Shown here in pieces: positions 17,216-25,985 of a DNA stretch of 64,000 nt. Below the pieces are notes generated by a model. The model did not search any database, was not told where the DNA came from, and saw only the letters and a program-made list of their open reading frames with translations. Position numbers and translations under genes: made by a program. Origin of the DNA: Marine Group I thaumarchaeote (GTDB lineage: Archaea; Thermoproteota; Nitrososphaeria; Nitrososphaerales; Nitrosopumilaceae); NCBI GenBank assembly GCA_013390745.1, contig JACASX010000002.1:1-64000 (forward strand), in the 5' to 3' direction. Numbering within the stretch: position 1 is the stretch's first letter; each line of letters starts with the position of its first letter.

Positions 17216-18473
17216 TTATTCCTGCACCAATAAGTCTCCACCTTTCTGCAATTCTCCTGCTAAGTGCAACACTTCCTTTATCAAAAATGCACACTGGCCT
17301 TCTAAATTCCACTTCTATATTATCAGATTTTACTTTGTTTACTGTTGCAGGTACAGGGGCAGTTCCAACATTAATTCTAAGTAATTCACCAATTTTTATA
17401 GGTGCAACTTTGGTTTCTCCGGCAGAACCAACAGCAGTATCAAATAAACTGATTTTTAGTTTTGCCTCTGTAGAATTTTCAGGTAGAGTACCAGGCTTGC
17501 CAACTACAGAGCCTATTAGTGAATCACTTGTTGAAAGAGATGGATCAAGTTTTGTTCCAATTGCCACCAGACCTCCTGATTTTACTTCATCTACAATACC
17601 AGCGCCTGTTCCTAAGGAAACTATTTCTGTCTGTATAGATTGATAAGATTTCTTCTTCGGATTAATTAATCCGGGTTTGATCTCAATTTCATCGCCAACC
17701 GATAACTTTCCCTGAGTTATGCTACCACCAATTACTCCACCTTTGAGATTTTTTATTTTAGTTCCAGGTTTGTTTATATCAAAAGATCGTAAAACATGCA
17801 TCACAGTGTCACTAGATTCATCTCTAACTGGTGTTTCAATCGTTTCTTCAATAGCACCTATCAAAGCATCCATGTTAAGAGATGACTGTGCGCTAATTGG
17901 TATAATTGGAGAACTAGCTGCCTTTGTTCCCTTTACAAACTTTGTAATTTCAGAGTAGTTTGATAAAGCATCTTGGTGTGATATGAGATCAACTTTGTTT
18001 TGAACAATTACAATTTGCTTGATTCCCAATATTTGCAAAGCTAGAAGGTGTTCTTTTGTTTGAGGCTGTGGAACTTTAGAATTTGCAGCAACCAACAGCA
18101 AAGCACCGTCCATTAGTGCCGAACCTGAAAGCATGTTTGCCATCAAACTTTCGTGACCTGGACTATCTACAAAACTTATCACTCTTGATAATTCGCTTTC
18201 TTTTCCACAGTTATGACATTTTGGCTCAGTTGAATACCCCAATGGCGATTCACAGTCTTTACATTTGTAAAATGCTGCATCTGAATATCCAACACGTATG
18301 GTAATGCCTCTTTTTAGCTCTTGACTATGTTTGCTAGTCCAATTTCCAGTTAGTGCATGAATTAGAGTTGTTTTTCCGTGGTCTACATGACCTGCAGTAC
18401 CAATATTGACACATGGTTGTTTTCCATATTTTTTTATGTACCAATCAGGAAGTGAATCTTTCCAATGCATCAT
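17208..18473 (-). CDS. eif2g: Translation initiation factor aIF2 gamma subunit
   Basis: 421 aa. The GTPase domain has G1 GTAGHVDHGKTTL (~25-37), G3 DSPGHE, and G4 NKVDL. A zinc knuckle CKDCESPLGY...CHNCG is inserted, a feature of e/aIF2 gamma. Two beta-barrel domains follow. It is the GTP-binding core of aIF2 and also binds mRNA 5' ends in archaea. It is preceded by S6e and followed by the PIN gene in the same direction. Confidence 0.96.
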   Translation of the reverse strand: MMHWKDSLPDWYIKKYGKQPCVNIGTAGHVDHGKTTLIHALTGNWTSKHSQELKRGITIRVGYSDAAFYKCKDCESPLGYSTEPKCHNCGKESELSRVISFVDSPGHESLMANMLSGSALMDGALLLVAANSKVPQPQTKEHLLALQILGIKQIVIVQNKVDLISHQDALSNYSEITKFVKGTKAASSPIIPISAQSSLNMDALIGAIEETIETPVRDESSDTVMHVLRSFDINKPGTKIKNLKGGVIGGSITQGKLSVGDEIEIKPGLINPKKKSYQSIQTEIVSLGTGAGIVDEVKSGGLVAIGTKLDPSLSTSDSLIGSVVGKPGTLPENSTEAKLKISLFDTAVGSAGETKVAPIKIGELLRINVGTAPVPATVNKVKSDNIEVEFRRPVCIFDKGSVALSRRIAERWRLIGAGIIG

Positions 18474-18501
18474 TAAGAATTAAAAATTCTGTTATGTTAA
18501 C

Positions 18502-18957
18502 CTATTCCTTTTTTTCTTTAGGAGCTTCTGCCTTTGGTTTTTCTTTAGGAGCTTCTGCCTTTGGTTTTTCTTTAGGAGCTTCTGCCTTCTCCTCTTTCTT
18601 AGGTTCCTCTACCTTAATTTCGCCATCATATTTACTGTTAAGTTGATAAATTTCTTCAGATATTGTATTTCCTCTTAATAGCTTCCGTTTTCGCAGACCT
18701 TTTTCTGTTTGTTGTAAACCAACTCCTTTTGGTATTAGGATACGTTTTCTTGCAGAGCCAAGTAGATCTGATCTCATAGGAATACCTGATTTATCACTAC
18801 CACCTGTAATCTTGATCTTTCCCTCTAATCCCACAAGAGAGGCATCTGTTTCTTGACCTATTAGTAGTCCAAGCAAAGGATTCGCATCGTTATCTTTTAG
18901 TTCCCTAGTAATTGATTTTCCTTTTGTGTCAGATATTGTTATCTTGAAGTTGGCCAA
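18502..18957 (-). CDS. rps6e: Ribosomal protein S6e
   Basis: 151 aa. The N-terminal ~100 residues match S6e (FKITISDTKGKSI, then RSDLLGSARKRILIPKGVGL). An unusual low-complexity tail is made of repeated KEKPKAEAP units, encoded by a 27-bp tandem repeat. S6e is a small-subunit ribosomal protein. The tail is probably disordered and charged. It lies 28 nt upstream of aIF2 gamma in the same direction. Confidence 0.94.
   Translation of the reverse strand: MANFKITISDTKGKSITRELKDNDANPLLGLLIGQETDASLVGLEGKIKITGGSDKSGIPMRSDLLGSARKRILIPKGVGLQQTEKGLRKRKLLRGNTISEEIYQLNSKYDGEIKVEEPKKEEKAEAPKEKPKAEAPKEKPKAEAPKEKKE
18514..18588. repeat. 27-bp tandem repeat inside S6e gene
   Basis: Two exact copies and a partial third copy of a 27-bp unit (18514-18540, 18541-18567, 18568-18588) encode the 9-residue KEKPKAEAP repeats at the C-terminus of S6e. 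The frame is preserved, so copy number can change without frameshift. Confidence 0.9.
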
Positions 18958-19006
18958 GCATTCGAAAAAATCACCAAACTACTAATTAACCTTTGGAGTT
19001 TGTTAG

Positions 19007-19180
19007 CTAGAAACCTGGTCTGTCTGGAATATAATCCGCAGACATATTCAGTGCCTTCTCTTTCATAATCTCCAAGTAAGTTTCGTAATCTGCCTCAAAG
19101 CTACAGTGTGGACATTTTACTTTTGTAATCTCATCGTCAAGAACCGCAACCTTTTCGCATTCTGGACATCTTGCATCCAT
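19007..19180 (-). CDS. Small zinc-ribbon protein
   Basis: 57 aa starting MDARCPECEKVAVLDDEI, with a CPEC...CPHC zinc ribbon (residues ~5-30) and a conserved-looking tail ADYIPDRPGF. An upstream in-frame ATG would add five hydrophobic residues. The ATG at 19180 is about 25 nt from a TATA stretch at 19201-19210, fitting a leaderless transcript. That TATA is the left copy of the duplicated tRNA-Gly promoter. No specific function is recognised; Zn-ribbons of this kind often bind nucleic acid or protein. Confidence 0.72.
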   Translation of the reverse strand: MDARCPECEKVAVLDDEITKVKCPHCSFEADYETYLEIMKEKALNMSADYIPDRPGF

Positions 19181-19200
19181 AAAAAAAATTATCAATCAAA

Positions 19201-19272
19201 CTATATAATATTAATTTCAAAACCCGAATTGAACGGAGTTAGTCCAGACTGGCAGGACATCAGCTTCCCAAG
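19201..19272 (+). repeat. Left copy of 72-bp direct repeat: tRNA-Gly promoter plus 5' half
   Basis: These 72 bases match 19985-20056 at 69 positions. They comprise the TATA box, the leader and the 5' half of tRNA-Gly through the anticodon loop, ending at CTTCCCAAG. The downstream half of the tRNA is missing, so this is a tRNA fragment rather than a functional gene. It borders the methyltransferase stop codon (19274) by a single base. Confidence 0.92.
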
Positions 19273-19273
19273 A

Positions 19274-19963
19274 CTAGTCTGTTTTTTGTATTTCAATTAC
19301 TGTTTGATAATCTTCATTTTTATTTGTATTATCAATTTTAAGTGATCTTATATCAAACTCATTTTCGTTTAATCCTATTTCTTTGAATTTTTTCTTAATT
19401 TGAATTATTGAAAAATCATTATAATAACTCCCATCTGTATCGTTCCAATTCATTTTATGTTTTTTTAAATCTGGAAAAAATCCTCTATATGCTGTAATAT
19501 AAGCATATTTTTTGGTTACATTAACAATTTTTGCAACAAACGCATCCATATCATACACATGATCTATTACTGCATGTGAAAAAACTAAATCAAATTTTTT
19601 TGAAATATTCAATTTAATAAAATCTCCCACAAGAAATTCAAACGATGAGTTCTTTTTACATTGTTTGATAGCAGTTTCAGAAATGTCTGTTCCTGTATAT
19701 TTGATGTTAGCAAATAATTCTTTTAATTGTATTGGATAAACACCAGTTCCACATCCTATCTCTAACACGGTTTCTAGATTATTTCTTGTTTTTAGATATT
19801 GAATAAAATCTTGATGTTGAATTTCGTGACATTTATGCATTTTAGTATACCAATTATTTTGTTCATCGCCGTCCTTTTCCTGCCATGTTTTTCCATAACT
19901 AGAATGGCCAAAAATTCCCGTATTTTTGATTTTATTCTTTAGAGTTTCCAGGTTTCTAACCAT
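19274..19963 (-). CDS. Class I SAM-dependent methyltransferase between tRNA repeats
   Basis: About 229 aa with Rossmann motif I VLEIGCGTGVYPIQL and an acidic motif II residue in YTGTDIS. It continues with FLVGDFI and FSHAVIDHV, typical of the Methyltransf_11/25 families; the substrate is unknown. The gene fills almost exactly the space between two direct repeats of the tRNA-Gly promoter and 5' half. I prefer the ATG at 19963 (MVRNLETLK), about 27 nt from the TATA of the right repeat read backwards. A further in-frame ATG at 19984 abuts the repeat. It looks like an inserted cassette. Confidence 0.82.
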   Translation of the reverse strand: MVRNLETLKNKIKNTGIFGHSSYGKTWQEKDGDEQNNWYTKMHKCHEIQHQDFIQYLKTRNNLETVLEIGCGTGVYPIQLKELFANIKYTGTDISETAIKQCKKNSSFEFLVGDFIKLNISKKFDLVFSHAVIDHVYDMDAFVAKIVNVTKKYAYITAYRGFFPDLKKHKMNWNDTDGSYYNDFSIIQIKKKFKEIGLNENEFDIRSLKIDNTNKNEDYQTVIEIQKTD

Positions 19964-19984
19964 GGAACAAAAAACCAATGACAT

Positions 19985-20056
19985 CTATATAATACTAATT
20001 TCAAAACCCGAATTGAGCGGAGTTAGTCCAGACTGGCAGGACGTCAGCTTCCCAAG
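19985..20056 (+). repeat. Right copy of 72-bp direct repeat (intact tRNA-Gly side)
   Basis: This is the partner of 19201-19272, at 69/72 identity. The three differences are one in the leader, one at the first base region of the tRNA (GAGC versus GAAC) and one in the D/anticodon region (GACGT versus GACAT). Here the sequence continues into a complete tRNA-Gly. Confidence 0.92.
19986..19994. promoter_or_regulatory. TATA box of tRNA-Gly, possibly bidirectional
   Basis: TATATAATA lies about 27 nt before the first base of tRNA-Gly, as expected for box A. Read on the other strand it lies at the same distance from the ATG of the methyltransferase (19963), so it may serve both. Confidence 0.55.
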
Positions 20057-20090
20057 CTGGAGGTCGCGTGTTCAAATCCCGCACTCCGCA
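20017..20090 (+). tRNA. tRNA-Gly (anticodon CCC)
   Basis: A complete cloverleaf: acceptor GCGGAGT with ACTCCGC, discriminator A, and anticodon stem TCAGC/GCTGG enclosing the loop TTCCCAA. The T-loop is TTCAAAT. The T-stem GCGTG/CCCGC contains one U-C mismatch (position 52-62) where homologues normally pair G-C. No intron and no encoded CCA. The region upstream and the 5' half are duplicated 784 nt to the left. Confidence 0.88.
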
Positions 20091-20103
20091 TCTTGACTTC
20101 AAA

Positions 20104-20241
20104 TTAACGCAAGTCTTTATCGTCTACTTTTTCAATTGAAAGGATTTCAATTATTTCGTTGATCTTAGAAACAATATCAACGTACGAAGGTGAAACGATC
20201 TCTCCCTTCTCATTGTGATCAATTATCAGCTTTTTTACCAT
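20104..20241 (-). CDS. Small acidic/basic hypothetical protein
   Basis: 45 codons beginning MVKKLIIDHNEKGEIVSPSY, then a helical, amphipathic segment with many Ile and Glu residues and ending DDKDLR. There is no membrane helix or cysteine. It lies 34 nt upstream of nothing else on its strand except tRNA-Gly on the opposite strand, and 34 nt after the amidotransferase stop codon, so it may be the last gene of that leftward unit. I recognise no family; the balanced composition supports it being real. Confidence 0.45.
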   Translation of the reverse strand: MVKKLIIDHNEKGEIVSPSYVDIVSKINEIIEILSIEKVDDKDLR

Positions 20242-20275
20242 AAATTTTCTAATTATTTTACTATATTTCAATCTA

Positions 20276-20818
20276 TTAAATTGATAAAAAAGATTGGATC
20301 ATGGATTGTCCATCGCTACTCATTTCTGGATGAAACTGCGTACCAAAAATGTTCAAATTATTATGTTTTACAATTTCATACTTGCATGATTTGGAGCTGG
20401 CTAAACTATGAAGTTGGCTACCTAATTGTGAAATCTCATAGTTGTGACTTTCAGTTACGTCTATTTCTCCACGGCAAATTTCGTTTTCCTTTTCAATGAC
20501 AACGGTTTCCTGGCCTCCTACATGTTCGTCTGATTTTTTTATTGTGCCGCCCAATGTAATGGCTAGAATTTCAGCGCCATAACAAATTCCAAGCAATGAT
20601 TTTTCCTCAGAAATGACATGTTTTATAATTTTAGAATTTAGGGCGTTAATTTTTCTATCGTTTTTTTTTCGTCCAGAAAGAATAAACGAATTAAATTGTT
20701 GTATATCTGATAGATTTACTTCATCAAATTTTTGGCTGATAAATTTAATTTTCTTTTCAGAAAGAAAGTTTACCAGATTTTTTGTGTAGATAGAACCATT
20801 GTCTACAACAAGTAGCAA
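20276..20818 (-). CDS. Class I glutamine amidotransferase, GMP synthase subunit A-like
   Basis: 180 aa forming a single class I GATase domain. The nucleophile is Cys79 in LLGICYGAEIL, and the His163/Glu165 pair is in GTQFHPE. Length and the opening LLVVDNGSIYT resemble archaeal GuaA subunit A, which passes ammonia from glutamine to the synthetase subunit. The oxyanion region reads ILSGRKK rather than the usual LSGGP, so a different amidotransferase is possible. The synthetase subunit is not in this window. It begins directly after the UPF0182 gene. Confidence 0.65.
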   Translation of the reverse strand: MLLVVDNGSIYTKNLVNFLSEKKIKFISQKFDEVNLSDIQQFNSFILSGRKKNDRKINALNSKIIKHVISEEKSLLGICYGAEILAITLGGTIKKSDEHVGGQETVVIEKENEICRGEIDVTESHNYEISQLGSQLHSLASSKSCKYEIVKHNNLNIFGTQFHPEMSSDGQSMIQSFLSI

Positions 20819-23674
20819 CTATTTGCCTACCTCAATCGAGATATAATGTAGCTCAGTTATGTTGTCAACAACTTTGATATATCCAAAGTTAAATGCATTT
20901 TCTTCCTCCCACATTAGAATACGCTTACTAGTTCCAGCTTCGTTGATGAATTGTGTAACCAATTTAGTTGTAGCCTCTTGGTCAGATTTTGAATAGAATG
21001 CGATATCACCTATACTAAACGACAATGGAATTTGAATTGTAGTTGGAGTAGTGAGAACTATGCCCTTTTCTTCAAAAATTGATAGCACAACATCTATTCT
21101 CGCATCTTTGTCTAGTACAATACCCATTACGCCATCACTGGTCGCAGAAGCAGTTGGTGTAACGCCAGCTAGTTTTTGCAGATATGCCTCAAATGCTGAT
21201 TCTTGTGTATCACCTAGACCCACATGATATTCGCCAGTAAACGCGGCACCAACAGCTGCAATAGTACCAAGTTGTGCAACAACACCGCCTGCACCGGCAG
21301 TATAAACTGGGATAAAGTAGGTATCATGCTCACCCACTTGGTATAATATGTTATCACCAATTCGAGGATTTCTCAAAAGTGTCTTTAATTGAGCAAAGTC
21401 TGGATCTCTATCCAATGCCTCACGAACAGAGGTAGGACCTAACAGTTTAATGTCTGATTCTATTGGAACTTCATAAAATTGCATGTGACCGAGGTTCGGT
21501 TTATCATTTTCTACAACCATGTATCCAGCCAAGTTTCTTCCCTGTGAACCTCTAAGTTCGAGAGACAGCAAGCCAATAAATTCTGGTTCTTCAAATCCAG
21601 GTGGCTTTGCTTGTATGTAGTAAGTATCTAAGCCACGAGGTATTTCATAGAATTCATTTGCTTGTATGAATATATCAACATCAGTAACGTGATAGATGTT
21701 GTACATCTCGGTCCTCCAGTTAAAAAGCTCCTGAGGATACCTTATCTGTTTTTCAAGCCATTCAGGCATCTCGATTACGTTGTGTTTATACTGGCTCATG
21801 AACATATCAGAAAAAAAGTCGTCTCCATGTTTGATTAGTTGAATATTACCGTCATAGGTATCTACTAACCCATAACCTACCAATCTAAGATATGGATTTC
21901 CCGCTGACCAAGGCACATCACTTGAATCAAATCCAATAATGAGGGGAACGAGCCAATAGGTATTCTTGCCATCTGTTACTGGGAGTGAATCAAGCTCCTT
22001 TCCAAACAAGTCATACAAAAAGTATGGATAAAGTGTTTCCATTCTTTCATTAACATCCTTGTATCTCATAACGTGAATTGGCGTTCCAGGAAATGAGATC
22101 ATAAAGTTTGGCTCAAACAGCCAGCTGATAGGCGGGGCAATTTCCAAGCCACCCATTCCATCATAGGATGCACCGTTTAGTTCTGCGGTGGTTGATCCTC
22201 GGTCTGTTGGATATCCGGACCAAGTTTGATCAAGCAAGCCGCCCTCGCCATAGTAGATTTGTCTCTGTTCAAACAACTCAGAGCTATCAACAATTACACC
22301 ATCAGTCGCCTCTAAAGTTAGAAATCCGTTTGGCACATGAGTATAAACTAGGTGCTCGTTATACCACTGGTTTTCCAAGCTTACAGAAGAAGGCAGAATT
22401 GGTGCCATGGATGCAGTCCAGTATAGTTTGTTATCAAACCTCAAAATATCATTATCTTCAAAATTTACATAAGGTATCAATCCAATTTCTGGTTTTAATT
22501 TTGCAAATGCCGCTTCCCAATCCCATACACGGATACCGTCTAGAACATCAGCATTATCTTCAATGTACTGATCAATTTGGTTTGGAGAAATTGATTTTAT
22601 TGATGGATCATGAATGTGTTCTGTGATTTGATCTAATTCAGCAAGGTATTGATTCACGCCAATTTGTTGTGCAGTATATGGTCCAAGATATTCTATCTTT
22701 TTAGCATCAGCAATGCTGGTGTTAACAGACATAGCAATGCCGACAACTACTGCAATTGCAATAATAGTAAAAATTCTGATGTAGACATCTCTTTTTAACA
22801 TATGCGTTAGTATTCTAGATCTAATCCTATCAAATATTGAAAACGCAATTAGTGCAAATCCAACAACAAATGTTCCTCCTATGGCATATCTTGTATTGTA
22901 ATCAATGTTTTCACCAAAGAACATGTTAAAGGCGGACCAGATTATACCAATTCCTACAATTGCTTCCAATGATGAAGTGTAATTAAGCCACTTTGGTTTT
23001 CCTTGAGCCGCATCATGAATATAGGATGTAGCAACCTTGAAAATATGATGTAGCCCAACAAACAACAAGAGCCGTAATCCAATAACACCCAGTATGGATG
23101 GAACCAGAATTAATAGTGCTGGAATCATTGGAATCACTTTTTCAGTTGCATAGGAATAATCGGTTGGTGGTGTTACAAAAGGAAGTGAAAATATTGTAAG
23201 TATGTTCTCTATACCCAAACTATTTCCGTCTATTACATAGATAGCGGCAAAACCAAACATAATGTTTGCAAAGAATGCCCCAAAGAGGACAACCTTGGTA
23301 AACTGCCAAATTACAAAATGTGGGACAGATAGCTTGTAATCGTGGAAACTTGTAATAGTTTCTGATGCAGCCGAAGTTGGGCTACGATTAATGAAACCAA
23401 TTGCGGTAGACAAAGAGTACCATAAAACCGAATGGCGTTTTACTATGTTTACACGTACTAGTGCTATCACTGATAGAATTATGGAAGAAACTAACGCAAA
23501 GTAGAGTGGTGTTATAAAAAGATCAGCAAATTCTTCCACATTCATAAATAATGTCACAGCCTGGCTGCCTACAAGAGCAAAGGCAATAATTGCGATTAGA
23601 GCTACTATTCCTATTTTGATATACTTTCCAGCATCTGGTAGTGTGGTACCGCTTTCTTTTGATGAGCTATACAA
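20819..23674 (-). CDS. UPF0182 family large membrane protein
   Basis: 951 aa. The N-terminal ~320 residues contain about seven transmembrane helices. A long extracytoplasmic region rich in Tyr/Trp follows, with conserved UPF0182 features such as RIWDWEAAF-like text (VWDWEAAFAKLKPEI) and NPYLRLVGYGLVDTYDGN. UPF0182 proteins occur in actinobacteria, cyanobacteria and archaea; no biochemical role is established. The start is taken at MYSSSKESG. It abuts the amidotransferase start at its 3' end, with adjacent codons and no gap. Confidence 0.88.
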   Translation of the reverse strand: MYSSSKESGTTLPDAGKYIKIGIVALIAIIAFALVGSQAVTLFMNVEEFADLFITPLYFALVSSIILSVIALVRVNIVKRHSVLWYSLSTAIGFINRSPTSAASETITSFHDYKLSVPHFVIWQFTKVVLFGAFFANIMFGFAAIYVIDGNSLGIENILTIFSLPFVTPPTDYSYATEKVIPMIPALLILVPSILGVIGLRLLLFVGLHHIFKVATSYIHDAAQGKPKWLNYTSSLEAIVGIGIIWSAFNMFFGENIDYNTRYAIGGTFVVGFALIAFSIFDRIRSRILTHMLKRDVYIRIFTIIAIAVVVGIAMSVNTSIADAKKIEYLGPYTAQQIGVNQYLAELDQITEHIHDPSIKSISPNQIDQYIEDNADVLDGIRVWDWEAAFAKLKPEIGLIPYVNFEDNDILRFDNKLYWTASMAPILPSSVSLENQWYNEHLVYTHVPNGFLTLEATDGVIVDSSELFEQRQIYYGEGGLLDQTWSGYPTDRGSTTAELNGASYDGMGGLEIAPPISWLFEPNFMISFPGTPIHVMRYKDVNERMETLYPYFLYDLFGKELDSLPVTDGKNTYWLVPLIIGFDSSDVPWSAGNPYLRLVGYGLVDTYDGNIQLIKHGDDFFSDMFMSQYKHNVIEMPEWLEKQIRYPQELFNWRTEMYNIYHVTDVDIFIQANEFYEIPRGLDTYYIQAKPPGFEEPEFIGLLSLELRGSQGRNLAGYMVVENDKPNLGHMQFYEVPIESDIKLLGPTSVREALDRDPDFAQLKTLLRNPRIGDNILYQVGEHDTYFIPVYTAGAGGVVAQLGTIAAVGAAFTGEYHVGLGDTQESAFEAYLQKLAGVTPTASATSDGVMGIVLDKDARIDVVLSIFEEKGIVLTTPTTIQIPLSFSIGDIAFYSKSDQEATTKLVTQFINEAGTSKRILMWEEENAFNFGYIKVVDNITELHYISIEVGK

Positions 23675-23740
23675 ACTTACAAAACTCTGCTAACCGTCTA
23701 TTAATTCCTTAGCGCGATAAAATGTCTAGTTTTGATGAAA

Positions 23741-24865
23741 TTACACTAAATTAGCAATGCCCTTACAAAGCATGTAGGCAGCAGCATATTTCGGAACGGA
23801 GATTTTTTCGTTAGTGTATGGGCCAAACCTTCTGTTTTTCAATCGAAATTCGATTGGTGAATTTGCTGAAATCTCTACTGGTTCATCGCCAATCAGGCAC
23901 GCTTCTGCATATGGATTGAATTTTTCAATATTATCGCAAGCCAGTTTTGCAAGACCGCTTTTGCTATTGAGTGAGCCCTCAAGTCGAAAGATCCTATGAA
24001 TGTCAACTGTTACATTTGGATCTATCTTAATCCCAATCGAGTTTTTCCCAATTTCTTCAAGTATTTGCTGATAAGCAAGTTTTCCATCAGAGATGATTTT
24101 AGTTATAGCCTTTGATCTTTTCGATTTAGAGCCAAAAAGTTCTTTTGCCACACGTCCACGCCATCCTGCTTCATCAAGCTCGGGAAATGTATGTCTCGAA
24201 GGATTTTCTTTTTTAAAACCAAACCTTTCAGGCATAACTCTCCGAAACATGATGTAGTCAATCAAATCACCTCTTTCTTTAGAACCGAGTTGGTTATAGG
24301 GCGAGTTTGTTACATAAAGATGAAATCCTTCATTGCCTGAAAAGGATATTCTGATGTTTTTATCATCTATCCGTAAATCAGCAGTTAGAATTTTTACCAA
24401 ATTCAAAACTTCTTTTTTTACACCAGAAATACAATTATCGCAAGTCAATGATAAAAGATCCAGTTTGTTTGATTTGCATTTAGGACACGTATCGTGTAGC
24501 AAAGATACCTCACCACAAGAAAGACACTTTACGCATGTGTGATCTTTCCTGCAAGACAGGTTTAGATCCTTTGCGTCTATGTCAAAAATAAGATCCGCTT
24601 CCTTCCAGTCTTTTTCTGCCATTGGTAAATTTGGAAAAGAGTAATAGGCGTTTGAACAAAAAACATCAGAAGGTACATTTGTCATTAACATCAAACGTAA
24701 ATCTTTGTCAGTTTTTAACGAAATATGTCTGACCATTCCAGAATTAAATTTTTTATAACCATACTCCCTTTCTAGTGATCTATCTGGAATGTGAATAAAA
24801 TCGAAATGATCAAAATAATACTGCTTGAAAGTTTCTTCTAAAAACTTTAAATCATTTTCAAGCAT
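23741..24865 (-). CDS. priS: DNA primase small (catalytic) subunit PriS
   Basis: 374 aa of the archaeo-eukaryotic primase family. It shows the catalytic acidic motif in LIFDIDAKDL (~90-99) and a cysteine-rich zinc segment (CVKCLSCGEV...CPKCKSNK...CDNC, ~117-146). SGNEGFHLYV (~180) and the third acidic motif within NVTVDIHRIFRLEGSLNSKSG (here split as VTVDIHRIFR and GSLNSKSG) complete it. It makes RNA/DNA primers with PriL, encoded immediately upstream with no gap. Confidence 0.95.
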   Translation of the reverse strand: MLENDLKFLEETFKQYYFDHFDFIHIPDRSLEREYGYKKFNSGMVRHISLKTDKDLRLMLMTNVPSDVFCSNAYYSFPNLPMAEKDWKEADLIFDIDAKDLNLSCRKDHTCVKCLSCGEVSLLHDTCPKCKSNKLDLLSLTCDNCISGVKKEVLNLVKILTADLRIDDKNIRISFSGNEGFHLYVTNSPYNQLGSKERGDLIDYIMFRRVMPERFGFKKENPSRHTFPELDEAGWRGRVAKELFGSKSKRSKAITKIISDGKLAYQQILEEIGKNSIGIKIDPNVTVDIHRIFRLEGSLNSKSGLAKLACDNIEKFNPYAEACLIGDEPVEISANSPIEFRLKNRRFGPYTNEKISVPKYAAAYMLCKGIANLV

Positions 24866-25888
24866 TTACAATCTTTTCTTTCCAAACTGCATTGGATTTA
24901 TAATATTATCACAATCTGGTGTAGCAAAGCACATGTCATGGCTTTCTATCTTATCACATGACGGACAAGAATATTTTGTGTTACTGCCTGTTTCACCTGA
25001 AATTTGTTTAATTTGGTACCGTGTAACTTTTTCATTCCAATCAGGAGCATTTTTGAATAATGGTGCAATCTCGTCTATAGTCTGTCCTCTTCCAAGAAGA
25101 AATGTTGCTAACATAAATCTGCCAAAATGAGGCAAGTTTTCCCCATTGTTGAGTACTTCTATTGCATGTTTAATGCACGGAGGATATTCTGTTGATACAA
25201 TTGTCTTAACTACAAATTTTTTGGCTAGTTCAGATAATTTGTGAACTTTATCCTCAAACCCTTTAGACATAGATGGTGTGTTGGCAGCTCTAATCCTAGA
25301 ACTGATGTAGCCACCAAGTTCCTTTCTAATCAATCTTGCAGATTCATGTGTACTTAAAAAAACCATGCCGTTCTCAACATGTCTATTAACTAACTTCCAC
25401 TCAAGTTCATGAAAATTTACAGCGTGTTGCAAGTAGTCAGAAATTGGAATAACAAAATAGCCCCCAGCCTTTTTGATAGTTATAGAAAAAATGTCTCGGA
25501 AAATTTTGATTGCAAATTCCTCGCTTGTTTTATTTGAATCGCTAACTAGATCCCTTTCCAGAAATTTCTCAGCCCGACGGGCCTCAGCAAGGGAAAATCT
25601 ATTGATTAGTGTGTTATGTCCACTTAGTTTTAGCAGTACTATTGCTATCAAAAATGAAAATACGTTTAGTGGAAGTATGATATCTTTGTCGCTCGAATTA
25701 TCTGCTTTTGGGTTGTAAATTTTTCCCTCTGCTGCAGATTCAATCCGCTCATATGCTTTATCCACAATAATCTTAAGATCAGGATCGGTAGCAAATTGTT
25801 CTAATGTAAATCCTTTATCGTTTAGATATTGCCCAGCTTCCGCTAAAAAAGGATATTTTGCAATCTCGTCTTGCCCTAAACTGATCAT
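24866..25888 (-). CDS. priL: DNA primase large subunit PriL
   Basis: 340 aa. The N-terminal part is helical. The C-terminal Fe-S domain supplies four cysteines: PPCIKHAI (~230), CPSCDK, and DMCFATPDC near the end. PriL regulates primer initiation by PriS. The ATG at 25888 (MISLGQDEIAK) is preferred over an upstream TTG because it lies ~27 nt from a T-rich box. The stop codon is directly followed by the priS start, so the two form one transcription unit. Confidence 0.93.
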   Translation of the reverse strand: MISLGQDEIAKYPFLAEAGQYLNDKGFTLEQFATDPDLKIIVDKAYERIESAAEGKIYNPKADNSSDKDIILPLNVFSFLIAIVLLKLSGHNTLINRFSLAEARRAEKFLERDLVSDSNKTSEEFAIKIFRDIFSITIKKAGGYFVIPISDYLQHAVNFHELEWKLVNRHVENGMVFLSTHESARLIRKELGGYISSRIRAANTPSMSKGFEDKVHKLSELAKKFVVKTIVSTEYPPCIKHAIEVLNNGENLPHFGRFMLATFLLGRGQTIDEIAPLFKNAPDWNEKVTRYQIKQISGETGSNTKYSCPSCDKIESHDMCFATPDCDNIINPMQFGKKRL

Positions 25889-25985
25889 ATATAGACTACC
25901 CAAACCTTTCTAAAAAAATTTGATTTAAAAGCTTTCAAAACAAAAAAACAATACTGTTTAAATTATGTTATGAGGGTTTTCAGGC

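Noticed and set aside
19106-19345. 79-codon rightward frame across the tRNA fragment
   Set aside because: It overlaps a zinc-ribbon gene, the tRNA-derived repeat and a methyltransferase end; no protein-like features.
20215-20499. 94-codon rightward frame
   Set aside because: It is antisense to the amidotransferase and small hypothetical gene; composition is not protein-like.
22168-22626. 152-codon rightward frame
   Set aside because: It is fully antisense to the UPF0182 gene, with a His/Gln-rich composition typical of a shadow frame.
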